DNA of 64,000 bases from Blastococcus sp. DSM 46786 (GTDB taxonomy: Bacteria > Actinomycetota > Actinomycetes > Mycobacteriales > Geodermatophilaceae): contig NZ_FOAO01000012.1 of assembly GCF_900109665.1 (NCBI RefSeq), forward strand, positions 83,706 to 147,705, read 5' to 3'. The position numbers and the translations under genes were made by a program. Of this stretch, positions 7,972 through 18,139 are shown piece after piece. Below the pieces are notes generated by a model. It did not search any database. It saw only the letters and a list, made by a program, of their open reading frames with translations, and was not told the DNA's origin. The first letter of the stretch is position 1. Every line of letters begins with the position of its first letter.

Positions 7972-9480
7972 GTGACACAGGTCCAGCCCGAACGGGCACC
8001 CGGGCAGGCCCCCCGGGTCGACGCCCTCTCCGAACCGTTCACCCCCGGGGCCCCCTCCAACTCGCCCGAACTGGCGGAGTTCCCCGAGACGCTCGCCGGA
8101 CCGGTCCCACCGCCGGTGCAGGACCCGAGGACGGCCGCGTTCGTCGAGCAGTGGCGCAACACCTCGTACAACTGCTTCTCCTCGGGCCACAAGTTCTGCC
8201 GCGAGGTCTGCCCGGTCACCCAGGTCGAGCGCAACGAGTCGTGGACCCCCACGGCCTTCCACGCCAACGTCGTGGCGATGGAGCGCGGCGAGCTGTCCAT
8301 CGAGGACATCGCCGCCGACTACGTCAACTGCACCCAGTGCGGCGCCTGCGAGCTGCGGTGCCCCAACACGCTCTTCACCGGCGACTTCTACCGCTTCCGC
8401 ACGCGGACGGTGGACGTGGTGAAGGCGGTGCGCTCGCTCGCCGTCGAGAGCGGTGTGCACCAGCCGGGCTGGCAGAGCTGGAACGAGCGCACCGACCTGC
8501 GCACCCACGAGCCGGTGCTGGGCGAGACGCCGGTCAGCCAGGAGAAGGTCCGGGACTGGGCCGAGGGGCTCGACATCCCGATCGGCGGCGAGACCGTCCT
8601 GTTCGTCGACTGCGAGGCGGCCTTCTACCGCACCTCGGTGCCGCGCGCGGTGGCACAGATGCTGCAGCTGGCGGGCTACGAGTTCGGCCTCATGGGCGAG
8701 CAGTGGTGCTGCGGCGGGCCGGCCGCCGAGATGGGCTACGCCGAGCAGGCGCAGCGCTTCGCCCGGCACAACCTGGACAACTGGCGGGCCACCGGCACCA
8801 CGCGCGTGCTCGTGCTCGACCCGCACGACTACATCAGCTTCACCGAGGACTACCCGAAGTACTTCGGCGAGGAGTTCGACATCGAGGTCGTCCTCGTGAT
8901 CGAGGTGCTGGCCCAGCTCCTGCGCGAAGGGAAGCTGACCCCGTCGTTCCCGGTCGACCGGGCGATCACCTACCACGACCCGTGCCGGCTCAACAAGCGC
9001 AAGGGCATCTGGGCCGAGCCGCGGGAGCTGCTGCGGGCGATCCCCGGGCTGCGGTTCGAGGACGTCGACCGGGTGACCCAGTGGTCCTACTGCTCCGGTG
9101 GCGGTGGCGGCCTGCCGATCGAGAAGCCGGAGCTGACGCGGAAGATCAGCGCGCTGCGCCTGGAGCGGGCCGCGGAGCTCGACGTCGACACCGTGGTCAG
9201 CGCCTGCCCGTGGTCGGAGCGACCGCTGTCGGAGGCCGGCGACGCCGAGGACATCGACGTCGTCGACCTGCACGAGCTGTTCGCCCAGTCGCTCGGGATC
9301 ACGGTCGGCGGTTCCCGCGGGGACGTCGGCGACCGCCGGCTGGCGCAGGAACGCACCGGCGTGCCCGGGCGGGCGCGGCGGACCCGCGGCAGCTCCGGTG
9401 GCTGCGGTGGGGGTGGCTGCGGCGGCGGCTGCGGTTCCGGGGGATCGGGCAACGGCGGCTGCGGGTGCGGAGGGCACTGA
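7972..9480 (+). CDS. Fe-S oxidoreductase with CCG domains and a Cys/Gly-rich tail (GlcF/HdrD-like)
   Basis: The 502-residue protein belongs to the glycolate oxidase Fe-S subunit / heterodisulfide reductase D type. A first Cys cluster is atypical (C68, C76 and C80, in NCFSSGHKFCREVCP). A second is classical (C120-x2-C-x2-C-x3-CP, in CTQCGACELRCP). Two cysteine-rich CCG-type repeats follow, with QWCCGGPAAEMG, HDPCRLNKRKG, YCSGGGGGLP and ACPWS. The last 27 or so residues are almost only Gly, Cys, Ser and a final His. It is likely an electron-transfer subunit working with the adjacent FAD oxidase. The GTG at 7972 has GAGGAG 7 nt upstream and is preferred over the GTG at 7954. Confidence 0.85.
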   Translation: MTQVQPERAPGQAPRVDALSEPFTPGAPSNSPELAEFPETLAGPVPPPVQDPRTAAFVEQWRNTSYNCFSSGHKFCREVCPVTQVERNESWTPTAFHANVVAMERGELSIEDIAADYVNCTQCGACELRCPNTLFTGDFYRFRTRTVDVVKAVRSLAVESGVHQPGWQSWNERTDLRTHEPVLGETPVSQEKVRDWAEGLDIPIGGETVLFVDCEAAFYRTSVPRAVAQMLQLAGYEFGLMGEQWCCGGPAAEMGYAEQAQRFARHNLDNWRATGTTRVLVLDPHDYISFTEDYPKYFGEEFDIEVVLVIEVLAQLLREGKLTPSFPVDRAITYHDPCRLNKRKGIWAEPRELLRAIPGLRFEDVDRVTQWSYCSGGGGGLPIEKPELTRKISALRLERAAELDVDTVVSACPWSERPLSEAGDAEDIDVVDLHELFAQSLGITVGGSRGDVGDRRLAQERTGVPGRARRTRGSSGGCGGGGCGGGCGSGGSGNGGCGCGGH

Positions 9481-9482
9481 CC

Positions 9483-11036
9483 ATGACGATCACCGAACCG
9501 GCGCCGTTCACCACCGAGCCGCTCAGCGACGACCGGCTGCACCAGCTCGTCTCCGCCCTGCGGCCGGTCCTGGACGACGACCAGATCCTGCTGGCGAAGA
9601 CCGACCGCTACAACCGGGCCCGCGTCCCCGCACCGTTCCCGGTGCACCGCTGGTCGGAGCGGGTGCCCGACGTCGTGGTGATGCCGCGGACGACGGAGCA
9701 GGTCGCCGCCGTCGTGCGGATCGCCAACGACCTCCGCATCCCGGTCGTCCCCCGGGACGGCGGCACCGGGCTGACCGACGGCGCGGTGCCCATGCGGCGC
9801 GGCATCGTCGTCGACGTCAAGAAGATGAACCAGATCCACGAGCTGGACCTGGTCAACCGCACGGTGACGGTGGGCACCGGGATCAGCATGCTCAAGCTGA
9901 ACGAGCGGCTCGCGCAGCACGGGCTGTTCTACCCCGACGACCCGGCGTCCTACCCGTGCTCGCTGGTCGGCGGGCGGATCGGCACCAGCGGCTGGTCGCT
10001 GATCGGCTCGCGCTACGGCCACACCCGGGACCTGGTGCTCAGCTTCGACCACGTGCTCCCCACCGGCGAGGTCCTGCACGTCGGTGACGGCATCGGGGGG
10101 AAGATCAGCAAGAGCTCGAGCGGCTACCAGCTCAAGCACCTGTTCATGGGCCACCAGGGCACGCTGGGCATCGCGACCAAGGCCACGCTCAAGCTGTTCC
10201 CCAAGCCGGAGGCCGAGCTCTCCCCGTTCTGGGCGTTCGACAACTACGAGAACGCGCACGCCTGCACGGGTGCCCTGGCCCGCGCCGGGGTGGCGACCTT
10301 CGCCGGCGCCGTCCTGTTCGACGAGCACAAGGTCGCCTACCTGCGGCGCGACGACGAGGCCTACATCCCGCAGCCGGCGGACGTCCGGGCGCTGGTCTGC
10401 TCGGTGATGTACGGCTACGAGGACGAGGTCCGCGCCGGGGGGAAGCGGCTGTTCCGCATCGCGAAGGAGCACGGGGCCCGCTACCTCGGCGACGAGATCT
10501 CCGAGGGCGACTGGGCGGCCCGGCACGACCGGTACGCCACGCCCCTGCACGGCCGCACCAAGGACGGCCAGGTCATCCCCATGTCCTGGCACTGCGAGGA
10601 CGCCGCGGTCAACTTCTCGAACGTGCCCGCGGTCAGCCGTGCCTGGCACAAGATCCTGGCCGACCTGCGGCGCAAGACCGACGTCTTCGACGACTGGGGC
10701 ATGTTCGCCTACACCTCGGCGGCCACCGGGGTGGACTACCTCACCGAGATCGACGTCGGTATCTGGGAGCAGCGCCTCGACGACGCGGCCTGGGCGGCCT
10801 GGGTGCAGGCCAAGCGGGAGATCGCGGCGGTGGCGCTCGCGCACGGCGGGTCGATGAGCGCCTGCCACGGGTCCTGCCGGGAGGGCGAGGTCGATCTGCT
10901 CCCCCAGGAACTCGGCAAGGGGTTCGACGTGATGCTCGACGTCAAGCGCGCGCTCGACCCGAACAACATCATGAACCCCGGCAAGTACCTGCTGGACCGC
11001 GCGTACGGGAGGGACACGACCGATGAGGGACGTTGA
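9483..11036 (+). CDS. FAD-binding oxidase/dehydrogenase (GlcD/FAD_binding_4 type)
   Basis: The 517-residue flavoprotein of the PCMH/VAO superfamily begins 2 nt after the Fe-S gene stop. The FAD-binding half contains VVVMPRTTEQVAAVVRIAND, VPRDGGTGLTDGAVP and the GGRIGTSGWSLIGSRYGHTRD stretch, and GHQGTLGIATKATLKLFPKP closes it. The C-terminus has the usual ACHGSCREGEVDLLPQELG and RALDPNNIMNPGKY blocks. These proteins oxidise 2-hydroxy acids such as glycolate or D-lactate, with an Fe-S partner carrying the electrons onward. The substrate is not determined. The amine-catabolic context suggests a downstream acid or an unusual amine-derived substrate. Confidence 0.87.
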   Translation: MTITEPAPFTTEPLSDDRLHQLVSALRPVLDDDQILLAKTDRYNRARVPAPFPVHRWSERVPDVVVMPRTTEQVAAVVRIANDLRIPVVPRDGGTGLTDGAVPMRRGIVVDVKKMNQIHELDLVNRTVTVGTGISMLKLNERLAQHGLFYPDDPASYPCSLVGGRIGTSGWSLIGSRYGHTRDLVLSFDHVLPTGEVLHVGDGIGGKISKSSSGYQLKHLFMGHQGTLGIATKATLKLFPKPEAELSPFWAFDNYENAHACTGALARAGVATFAGAVLFDEHKVAYLRRDDEAYIPQPADVRALVCSVMYGYEDEVRAGGKRLFRIAKEHGARYLGDEISEGDWAARHDRYATPLHGRTKDGQVIPMSWHCEDAAVNFSNVPAVSRAWHKILADLRRKTDVFDDWGMFAYTSAATGVDYLTEIDVGIWEQRLDDAAWAAWVQAKREIAAVALAHGGSMSACHGSCREGEVDLLPQELGKGFDVMLDVKRALDPNNIMNPGKYLLDRAYGRDTTDEGR

Positions 11037-11349
11037 CCAGGAGCAGGACCCGGGCCCGGCCGCGACCGCGCCGTACCGCTTCGCCGACCAGCACACGCCG
11101 CCCGCGGCGCAGCGGGTCAGCGAGGTCGCCCGGACGACGTTCGAGCACGTCTACGAGGTCGACCCCCGGCTGATGGAGGTGCACGTCCTCCAGCAGGTGT
11201 TCCCCAACTGGGACACGTTGCGCATCATGCGCAGCCGGCAGGACCACCTCGAGTGGATGCACCACCACTTCGCCGAGAAGGTGGTGACCGGCTCGGAGCT
11301 CCTGGCCGAGGTGGAGCGCGAGAGCGCACCGACGCCGCCACCCCTGTAG
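11023..11349 (+). CDS. Small protein of unknown function in the oxidase set
   Basis: The 108-residue protein starts 14 nt inside the end of the FAD oxidase gene (ATG at 11023, with GGGAGGGAC upstream), which indicates coupling. It is soluble, acidic and His-rich near the end (DHLEWMHHHFAEKVVTG), with a helical core (RVSEVARTTFEHVYEVDPRL). I do not recognise a family. Its position as third gene after an Fe-S and a FAD subunit suggests an accessory or third subunit of that oxidoreductase. This is a contextual inference only. Confidence 0.75.
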   Translation: MRDVDQEQDPGPAATAPYRFADQHTPPAAQRVSEVARTTFEHVYEVDPRLMEVHVLQQVFPNWDTLRIMRSRQDHLEWMHHHFAEKVVTGSELLAEVERESAPTPPPL

Positions 11350-11470
11350 GACGGCGCCGCCCCCCGGCCCGCGCGTCCCGGACGGCCAGCGACCTACGGA
11401 TCCCGTTCACATCCCGGCTGCGCGCCGCGAAGACTAGCGCGCAGGCACTTCCGACCGATAGGAATCAGTC

Positions 11471-12916
11471 GTGACCGAGAAGCTGGAACTGAAGAACTTC
11501 GTCGGTGGGCAGCAGACCGACACCACCGACGGCCGACGCATGGACCTGGTCGACCCGAGCACCGGCGAGGTCTTCGCCTCCGCGCCGGTCTCCGGGCCCG
11601 AGGACGTCGACCGGGCCTACCGCACCGCCGCCGATGCGTTCGAGACCTGGCGCGACACCACGCCCTCGGAGCGGCAGCGGGCATTGCTGCGGCTGGCCGA
11701 CGCGGTGGAGGAGCACGCCGAGGAACTCATCGCACTGGAGAGCCGCAACACCGGCAAGCCGATCGGGCTGACCGCGTCGGAGGAGATCCCCCCGATGGTC
11801 GACCAGATCCGGTTCTTCGCCGGTGCCGCCCGGACCCTGGAGGGCAAGGCCGCAGCCGAGTACATGGCCGGGCACACCAGCTGGATCCGCCGCGAGCCGA
11901 TCGGCGTCGTCGGTCAGGTGACGCCCTGGAACTACCCGATGATGATGGCGGTCTGGAAGATCGCCCCGGCGCTCGCGGCGGGCAACACCGTCGTCCTCAA
12001 GCCGTCGGACACCACGCCGGTGACCACGCTCCGGCTGGCTGAGCTCGCCGCCGACATCCTCCCGCCGGGCGTCCTGAACGTCGTCTGCGGGGACCGGGAC
12101 ACCGGCCGGGCGCTGGTGGAGCACCCGACGCCCCAGCTGGTGGCGATCACCGGCTCGGTCCGCGCGGGCATGGAGGTGGCCGGAGCCGCTGCGCGGGACG
12201 TCAAGCGGGTGCACCTGGAGCTCGGCGGCAAGGCGCCGGTCGTCGTCTTCGACGACGCCGACCTCGAGGCCGCCGCCGAGGCGATCGCCGTGGCCGGCTA
12301 CTTCAACGCCGGGCAGGACTGCACCGCCGCGTCCCGGGTGCTGGCCGGCCCCGGCATCCACGACGACTTCGTGGCGGCGCTGACCGAGCAGGCCCGGAGC
12401 ACGGCCACCACGTACGAGAAGGGCGCCGAGGACGAGGACGCCATGGTGCCGCCGGTGAACAACGCCAACCAGCTGGCCCACGTCACCGGGTTCCTGGACC
12501 GGGCGCCCGGCCACGCGGAGGTCACCGCGGGTGGCCGCCGGCAGGGCGACCGGGGTTTCTTCGTCGAGCCCACCGTCGTCGCCGGGCTGCGGCAGGACGA
12601 CGAGATGGTGCAGCGGGAGATCTTCGGCCCGGTCATCACCGTGCAGCGGTTCACCGACGAGGACGAGGCGGTGCGCTGGGCGAACGGTGTGGAGCTCGGC
12701 CTGGCCTCCAGCGTGTGGACCAGGGACTTCGGCCGCGCGATGCGGATGAGCAAGCGGCTGGACTTCGGCTGCGTGTGGATCAACGCGCACATCCCGCTGG
12801 TCGCCGAGATGCCGCACGGCGGGTTCAAGCACTCCGGCTACGGCAAGGACCTCTCCCTCTACGGGCTCGAGGACTACACCCGGGTCAAGCACGTCATGGC
12901 CAACATCGAGTCCTGA
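11471..12916 (+). CDS. NAD-dependent aldehyde dehydrogenase, likely gamma-aminobutyraldehyde dehydrogenase
   Basis: The 481-residue ALDH is of full length. Key blocks are VTPWNYPMMMAVWKIAPALA, VVLKPSDTTP, the NAD-site ITGSVRAGMEVA, the general-base motif LELGGKAP and the catalytic-Cys motif FNAGQDCTAASR. The C-terminus has EMPHGGFKHSGYGKDL. The IRREPIGVVGQVTPWNYPMM segment resembles aminobutyraldehyde/betaine-aldehyde enzymes, which turn 4-aminobutanal into GABA. It starts at a GTG with AGGA upstream, 121 nt after the small gene, and could be read with the oxidase set. The GABA transaminase gene at the left edge would take the product further. Confidence 0.88.
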   Translation: MTEKLELKNFVGGQQTDTTDGRRMDLVDPSTGEVFASAPVSGPEDVDRAYRTAADAFETWRDTTPSERQRALLRLADAVEEHAEELIALESRNTGKPIGLTASEEIPPMVDQIRFFAGAARTLEGKAAAEYMAGHTSWIRREPIGVVGQVTPWNYPMMMAVWKIAPALAAGNTVVLKPSDTTPVTTLRLAELAADILPPGVLNVVCGDRDTGRALVEHPTPQLVAITGSVRAGMEVAGAAARDVKRVHLELGGKAPVVVFDDADLEAAAEAIAVAGYFNAGQDCTAASRVLAGPGIHDDFVAALTEQARSTATTYEKGAEDEDAMVPPVNNANQLAHVTGFLDRAPGHAEVTAGGRRQGDRGFFVEPTVVAGLRQDDEMVQREIFGPVITVQRFTDEDEAVRWANGVELGLASSVWTRDFGRAMRMSKRLDFGCVWINAHIPLVAEMPHGGFKHSGYGKDLSLYGLEDYTRVKHVMANIES

Positions 12917-12929
12917 CCGCCCCGACGCA

Positions 12930-12963
12930 GCGAGGCCCCGGTCCGAGAGGACCGGGGCCTCGC
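12930..12963. terminator. Bidirectional terminator between two aldehyde dehydrogenase genes
   Basis: There is a perfect 15-bp stem, GCGAGGCCCCGGTCC at 12930-12944 and its complement at 12949-12963, with a GAGA loop. It sits between convergent genes, so it can serve both. Confidence 0.85.
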
Positions 12964-12977
12964 CGTCTCCAGCGGGT

Positions 12978-14414
<1,437 letters not shown>

Positions 14415-14513
14415 GGCTCCTCCTCGGGTTCCGGACGGAGCCTGCCCGAGTCCCGCGATCCCGCGGGATGTCCGGTCCGGCCACTCCGCGCCGGCCGGTA
14501 CGCCATCCCGGCA

Positions 14514-15605
14514 CTAGCGGCCCAGGACGTCCTCCAGCGCGGCCAGCACGAGGCCGACCCTGGCGGGCGACGCGTTCGGGCCCATCAGCCCGATCCGCCA
14601 GACGGTGGCGGCGTACGCTCCGGCACCCGCGCCGATCTCCAGGTCGTACCGCTCGAGCAGCTCCGCGCGGACGGCGGCCGGGTCGACGCCCTCGGGCACC
14701 TTCACCGTCGTGAGCTCCGGTAGCCGGTGGCCTTCCGCGGCGAAGAGCTCCAGCCCGAGCTCGGCCAGCCCCTCGTGCAGCAGCCGTCCGGCCTCGGCGT
14801 GCCGGGCGTGCACGGCGTCCAGCCCCTCGTCGAGGATCCGCCCGAGCCCGGCGTGCAGCGACACGACCATCCCGGTGGGTGCGGTGTGGTGGTAGGTGCG
14901 GCCTCCCGAGCCGGCGGCCTCGCCCGCGTACCCGCCGAGCATGCCGAGGTCGAGGTACCAGCTCTGCGGCTTCTCGATCCGCCGCTCCCAGGCGCGGTCG
15001 GAGATGGTGAACGGCGCGAGCCCCGGCGGGACGCCCAGGCACTTCTGCGAGCCGGAGTACGCCAGATCCACGCCCCACTCGTCCAGCCGCACCGGGATCC
15101 CGCCGAGCGAGGTGACGCAGTCGGCGAGCAGCAGGGCGTCGCCCTTGCCGGCGGCGAGCGGCTCGAGGTCCGAGCGCACGCCGGTGGAGGTCTCGGCGTG
15201 CACGGCGGCGATCAGCTTCGGCGACGGGTGCGCGGCCAGCACCCGCTCGGCGTCGACCGGCTGCCCCCAGTCGTGCTCGACGGCGACGACCTCGGCGCCG
15301 CACCGGGCGGCGACGTCGGTCATCCGCTGCCCGAACAGGCCGTTCACCGCGACGACGACGACGTCGCCCGGCCCCACGGTGTTGACGAACGCCGCCTCCA
15401 TGCCCGCCGACCCGGTGGCCGACAGCGGGAGCGTGCGCCGGTTCTCCGTCCCGAACACCTGACGCAGCCGGTCGGAGGTCTCGTCCAGCACCTGCAGGAA
15501 CAGCGGGTCGAGGTGCCCCAGCAGCGGCAGGCCGAGCGCGGCGGTCGCCTCCGGGTAGGGGTTGGACGGACCGGGACCGAGCAGGGTGCGGGCGCGCAGC
15601 GGCAT
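14514..15605 (-). CDS. Class V aminotransferase (alanine-glyoxylate / serine-pyruvate type)
   Basis: The 363-residue PLP enzyme starts MPLRARTLLGPGPSNPYPEA, with the LLGPGPSNP signature of alanine-glyoxylate aminotransferases. The PLP-binding Asp region is ALLLADCVTSLGGIPV, and the Schiff-base Lys is in YSGSQKCLGVPPGLAP. Members transfer amino groups to glyoxylate or pyruvate. The ATG at 15605 has no Shine-Dalgarno. Instead TAGTTT lies 7 nt upstream, so the mRNA is probably leaderless. It is divergent from the ASCH gene with only 18 nt between the starts. A link to the nearby catabolic enzymes is likely but unproven. Confidence 0.9.
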   Translation of the reverse strand: MPLRARTLLGPGPSNPYPEATAALGLPLLGHLDPLFLQVLDETSDRLRQVFGTENRRTLPLSATGSAGMEAAFVNTVGPGDVVVVAVNGLFGQRMTDVAARCGAEVVAVEHDWGQPVDAERVLAAHPSPKLIAAVHAETSTGVRSDLEPLAAGKGDALLLADCVTSLGGIPVRLDEWGVDLAYSGSQKCLGVPPGLAPFTISDRAWERRIEKPQSWYLDLGMLGGYAGEAAGSGGRTYHHTAPTGMVVSLHAGLGRILDEGLDAVHARHAEAGRLLHEGLAELGLELFAAEGHRLPELTTVKVPEGVDPAAVRAELLERYDLEIGAGAGAYAATVWRIGLMGPNASPARVGLVLAALEDVLGR

Positions 15606-15623
15606 GTCCAGCAAACTACCGGC
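15606..15623. promoter_or_regulatory. 18-nt divergent leaderless promoter region
   Basis: On the minus strand TAGTTT (15618-15613) lies 7 nt from the aminotransferase ATG. On the plus strand CAAACT (15612-15617), a weaker -10, lies 6 nt from the ASCH GTG. The two -10 elements overlap almost fully, so the promoters should compete. The -35 regions would fall inside the opposing coding sequences. Confidence 0.5.
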
Positions 15624-16121
15624 GTGGCCACCGACCAGCCGGACGACCTCGACCGCACGGCCGCGATCGCGATGTACCGCGAGTACGCCGCCACGCTGCC
15701 CGCTCCGCCGCTCGAGGAGCCCGCGGTCGAGAAGTTCGGCGACAGCGCGTCGCTGGCCGACGAGCTCATCGGCCTGGTGCTCGCCGGGACCAAACGTGCG
15801 ACGGCCGCACTGGTCGTCGACTTCCTCGACGACGACCAGCCGCTGCCGCGCATCGGCGGGCACTGGATCGCCTGCGACGGCAGCGGCGCGCCCCGCTGCG
15901 TCCTCGAGACGACGGAGCTGCGGCTCGGCCCGCTGCACAGCGTCGACGACGCCTTCGCCTGGGACGAGGGAGAGGACGACCGGACGCGGGACAGCTGGCT
16001 GCGCGAGCACGAGCGCTACTTCCGGCGCACCCTGCCCCCGCGCGGCCGGACCTGGGCCGACGATCTCGAGGTGGTCTTCGAGCGCTTCCGCGTCGTGTGG
16101 CCCCCCGAGGTCACCGACTGA
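15624..16121 (+). CDS. ASCH-domain protein
   Basis: The 165-residue protein carries an ASCH domain (PUA-like, RNA- or nucleotide-associated). The signature VLAGTKRATAALVVDFLDDD, GHWIACDGSGAPRCVLETTE and the C-terminal LREHERYFRRTLPPRG match the family. The function of ASCH proteins is poorly defined; some hydrolyse modified nucleosides or regulate translation. The GTG start has no Shine-Dalgarno and is probably leaderless. It ends facing aspS, with a repeat-rich spacer between them. Confidence 0.8.
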   Translation: MATDQPDDLDRTAAIAMYREYAATLPAPPLEEPAVEKFGDSASLADELIGLVLAGTKRATAALVVDFLDDDQPLPRIGGHWIACDGSGAPRCVLETTELRLGPLHSVDDAFAWDEGEDDRTRDSWLREHERYFRRTLPPRGRTWADDLEVVFERFRVVWPPEVTD

Positions 16122-16167
16122 GGACCTCTCGGCCGGCGGCGCACCCGCCCCGGGCCGCACCACTGCG

Positions 16168-16285
16168 CCCGGGGCAGTCGCGCTCTGCCCAGCCCACCTG
16201 GGACAGAGAGGTACTGCCGCCACGAGACCTCCCGGGGACAGTCGCTCTCTGCCCACCCCACGTGGGCAGAGACCTACTGTCCCGG
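16168..16285. repeat. Two copies of palindromic repeat family B, probable bidirectional terminator
   Basis: Copy 1 (about 16168-16217) and copy 2 (about 16231-16285) share GGGGCAGTCG or GGGGACAGTCG, then a CTCTGCCCA arm, then an inverted TGGG(C/A)CAGAG arm and TACTG. In copy 2 the stem CTCTGCCCAC at 16247-16256 pairs perfectly with 16262-16271. A related half element (GCACGTGGGCAGAGGCAGAG) is at about 22229-22248. Between the convergent ASCH and aspS genes it can act as a terminator. Confidence 0.7.
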
Positions 16286-16331
16286 CAGCACCTCGCCCTG
16301 GCCGGCCGACGACCGTGGGAAGGGCGAACGG

Positions 16332-18107
16332 CTACTTCGTCGGGTCCGAAGGCCCCGGCGCGCCGGGCTCGCCGGGCAACGCCGGCTCCTCGGGCCTCGC
16401 GTCGATGCCGGCCTCCTTGCGCTGCGCCTCGGTGATCGGCGTCGGCGCGCCGGTCAGCGGGTCGAACCCCGCGCCGGTCTTCGGGAAGGCGATGACCTCG
16501 CGGATCGACTCCACGCCCGAGAGCAGCGCCGAGAGCCGGTCCCAGCCGAGCGCGGCGCCGGCGTGCGGCGGCGGACCGTAGGCGAAGGCCTCGAGGAAGA
16601 AGCCGAACCGCTCGCGGGCCTCCTCGCGGGACATCCCGAGGGTCTCGAACACCCGCTCCTGCAGCTCGGCGTCGTGGATGCGGACCGAGCCGCTCATCAC
16701 CTCGTTGCCGTTGATCACCATGTCGTAGGCGTCGGACAGCGCCGCGCCCCTGTCCTCGGCGAACCGGTCCCGCCACTCGGGGGTGGGCGAGGTGAAGGGG
16801 TGGTGCATGAAGGTCCAGTCACCGTCCTCGGTCTCCTCGAACATCGGGAAGTCGACGACGAAGAGGAACGACCAGGAGCCAGTCTCGATGAGCTCCAGCC
16901 GCTTGGCGATCTCGTTGCGGGCCGCGCCGAGCAGTTCCTGCGAGGTGCGGCGGGCACCGGCGGCGAAGAAGACGCAGTCGCCCGGCGCAGCACCCACGGC
17001 CTCGACCAGCCCGTCGCGCTCGGCGTCGGAGATGTTCTTGGCGACCGGGCCGCCGAGCGTGCCGTCCTCGGCGATCGTGACGTAGGCCAGACCGCGCGCG
17101 CCCCGGGACTTGGCCCAGTCCTGCCACGCATCGAACGCCCGCCGCGGCTGCGAGCCGCCGCCGGGCATCACGACGGCACCGACGTAGGGCGCCTGGAAGA
17201 CCCGGAACGGGGTGCCGGAGAAGTACGACGTGAGCTCGGTCAGCTCGATGCCGAAGCGCAAGTCGGGCTTGTCCGAGCCGAACCGGTCCATGGCCTCGCG
17301 GTAGGTCATCTGGGGGATCTCGGGGATCTCGTAGGACGCCAGCTCCCGCCACAGCGCCCGGACGACGTCCTCGGCGATCGCGAGCACGTCGTCGCGCTCG
17401 ACGAAGCTCATCTCGAAGTCCAGCTGGGTGAACTCCGGCTGCCGGTCGGCGCGGAAGTCCTCGTCCCGGAAGCAGCGGGCGATCTGGTAGTACCGCTCCA
17501 GGCCGCCGATCATCAGCAGCTGCTTGAACAGCTGGGGCGACTGCGGCAACGCATACCACTTGCCCTGCTGCAGGCGCACCGGCACCAGGAAGTCCCGCGC
17601 GCCCTCGGGGGTGGAGCGGGTGAGGTTCGGCGTCTCCACCTCGGTGAACCCGTGCCCGGCCATCACCCCGCGGGCGATGCGGCTGATCTCCGAGCGCAGC
17701 CGCATCGCCTTCGCCGGGCCCTGCCGGCGCAGGTCGAGGTAGCGGTACCGGTAGCGGACGTCGTCGGACGCCGCCTGGTCGGTCTCGATGGGGAACGGCA
17801 GCGGCGCCGCGGTGGACAGCACCCGCAGCTCCGTCGTCGCCACCTCGATCTCGCCGGTGGGCAACTCGGGGTTCTCGTTGCCCTCCGGACGACGCCGCAC
17901 CTCGCCGGTGACGAGCACGCAGTACTCGTTGCGCAGGTGGTGGGCCTCCTCCTCGCGGACGACGACCTGCACGTACCCGGAGGCGTCGCGCAGGTCGAGG
18001 AAGACCACCCCGCCGTGGTCGCGGCGGCGGGCCACCCAACCGGCGAGGGTGACGGTGGTGCCGGCGTCGGACGCGCGCAGCGTTCCGGCGTCGTGGGTGC
18101 GGAGCAC
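16332..18107 (-). CDS. aspS: Aspartyl-tRNA synthetase
   Basis: The 591-residue class II synthetase of bacterial type charges tRNA-Asp. An N-terminal OB-fold anticodon domain is seen ([20 protein letters not shown]). Motif 2 is [24 protein letters not shown] insertion lies in the middle, and motif 3 includes [15 protein letters not shown] near the end. Length and domain order are normal. It begins with GTG at 18107 after AAAGG and lies 32 nt downstream of the aldo/keto reductase gene, in the same leftward set as hisS. Whether it is discriminating between tRNA-Asp and tRNA-Asn was not judged. Confidence 0.97.
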   Translation of the reverse strand: MLRTHDAGTLRASDAGTTVTLAGWVARRRDHGGVVFLDLRDASGYVQVVVREEEAHHLRNEYCVLVTGEVRRRPEGNENPELPTGEIEVATTELRVLSTAAPLPFPIETDQAASDDVRYRYRYLDLRRQGPAKAMRLRSEISRIARGVMAGHGFTEVETPNLTRSTPEGARDFLVPVRLQQGKWYALPQSPQLFKQLLMIGGLERYYQIARCFRDEDFRADRQPEFTQLDFEMSFVERDDVLAIAEDVVRALWRELASYEIPEIPQMTYREAMDRFGSDKPDLRFGIELTELTSYFSGTPFRVFQAPYVGAVVMPGGGSQPRRAFDAWQDWAKSRGARGLAYVTIAEDGTLGGPVAKNISDAERDGLVEAVGAAPGDCVFFAAGARRTSQELLGAARNEIAKRLELIETGSWSFLFVVDFPMFEETEDGDWTFMHHPFTSPTPEWRDRFAEDRGAALSDAYDMVINGNEVMSGSVRIHDAELQERVFETLGMSREEARERFGFFLEAFAYGPPPHAGAALGWDRLSALLSGVESIREVIAFPKTGAGFDPLTGAPTPITEAQRKEAGIDARPEEPALPGEPGAPGPSDPTK

Positions 18108-18139
18108 GGAGGTGCCTTTCGAGAGAGACAGGGAGGGGG

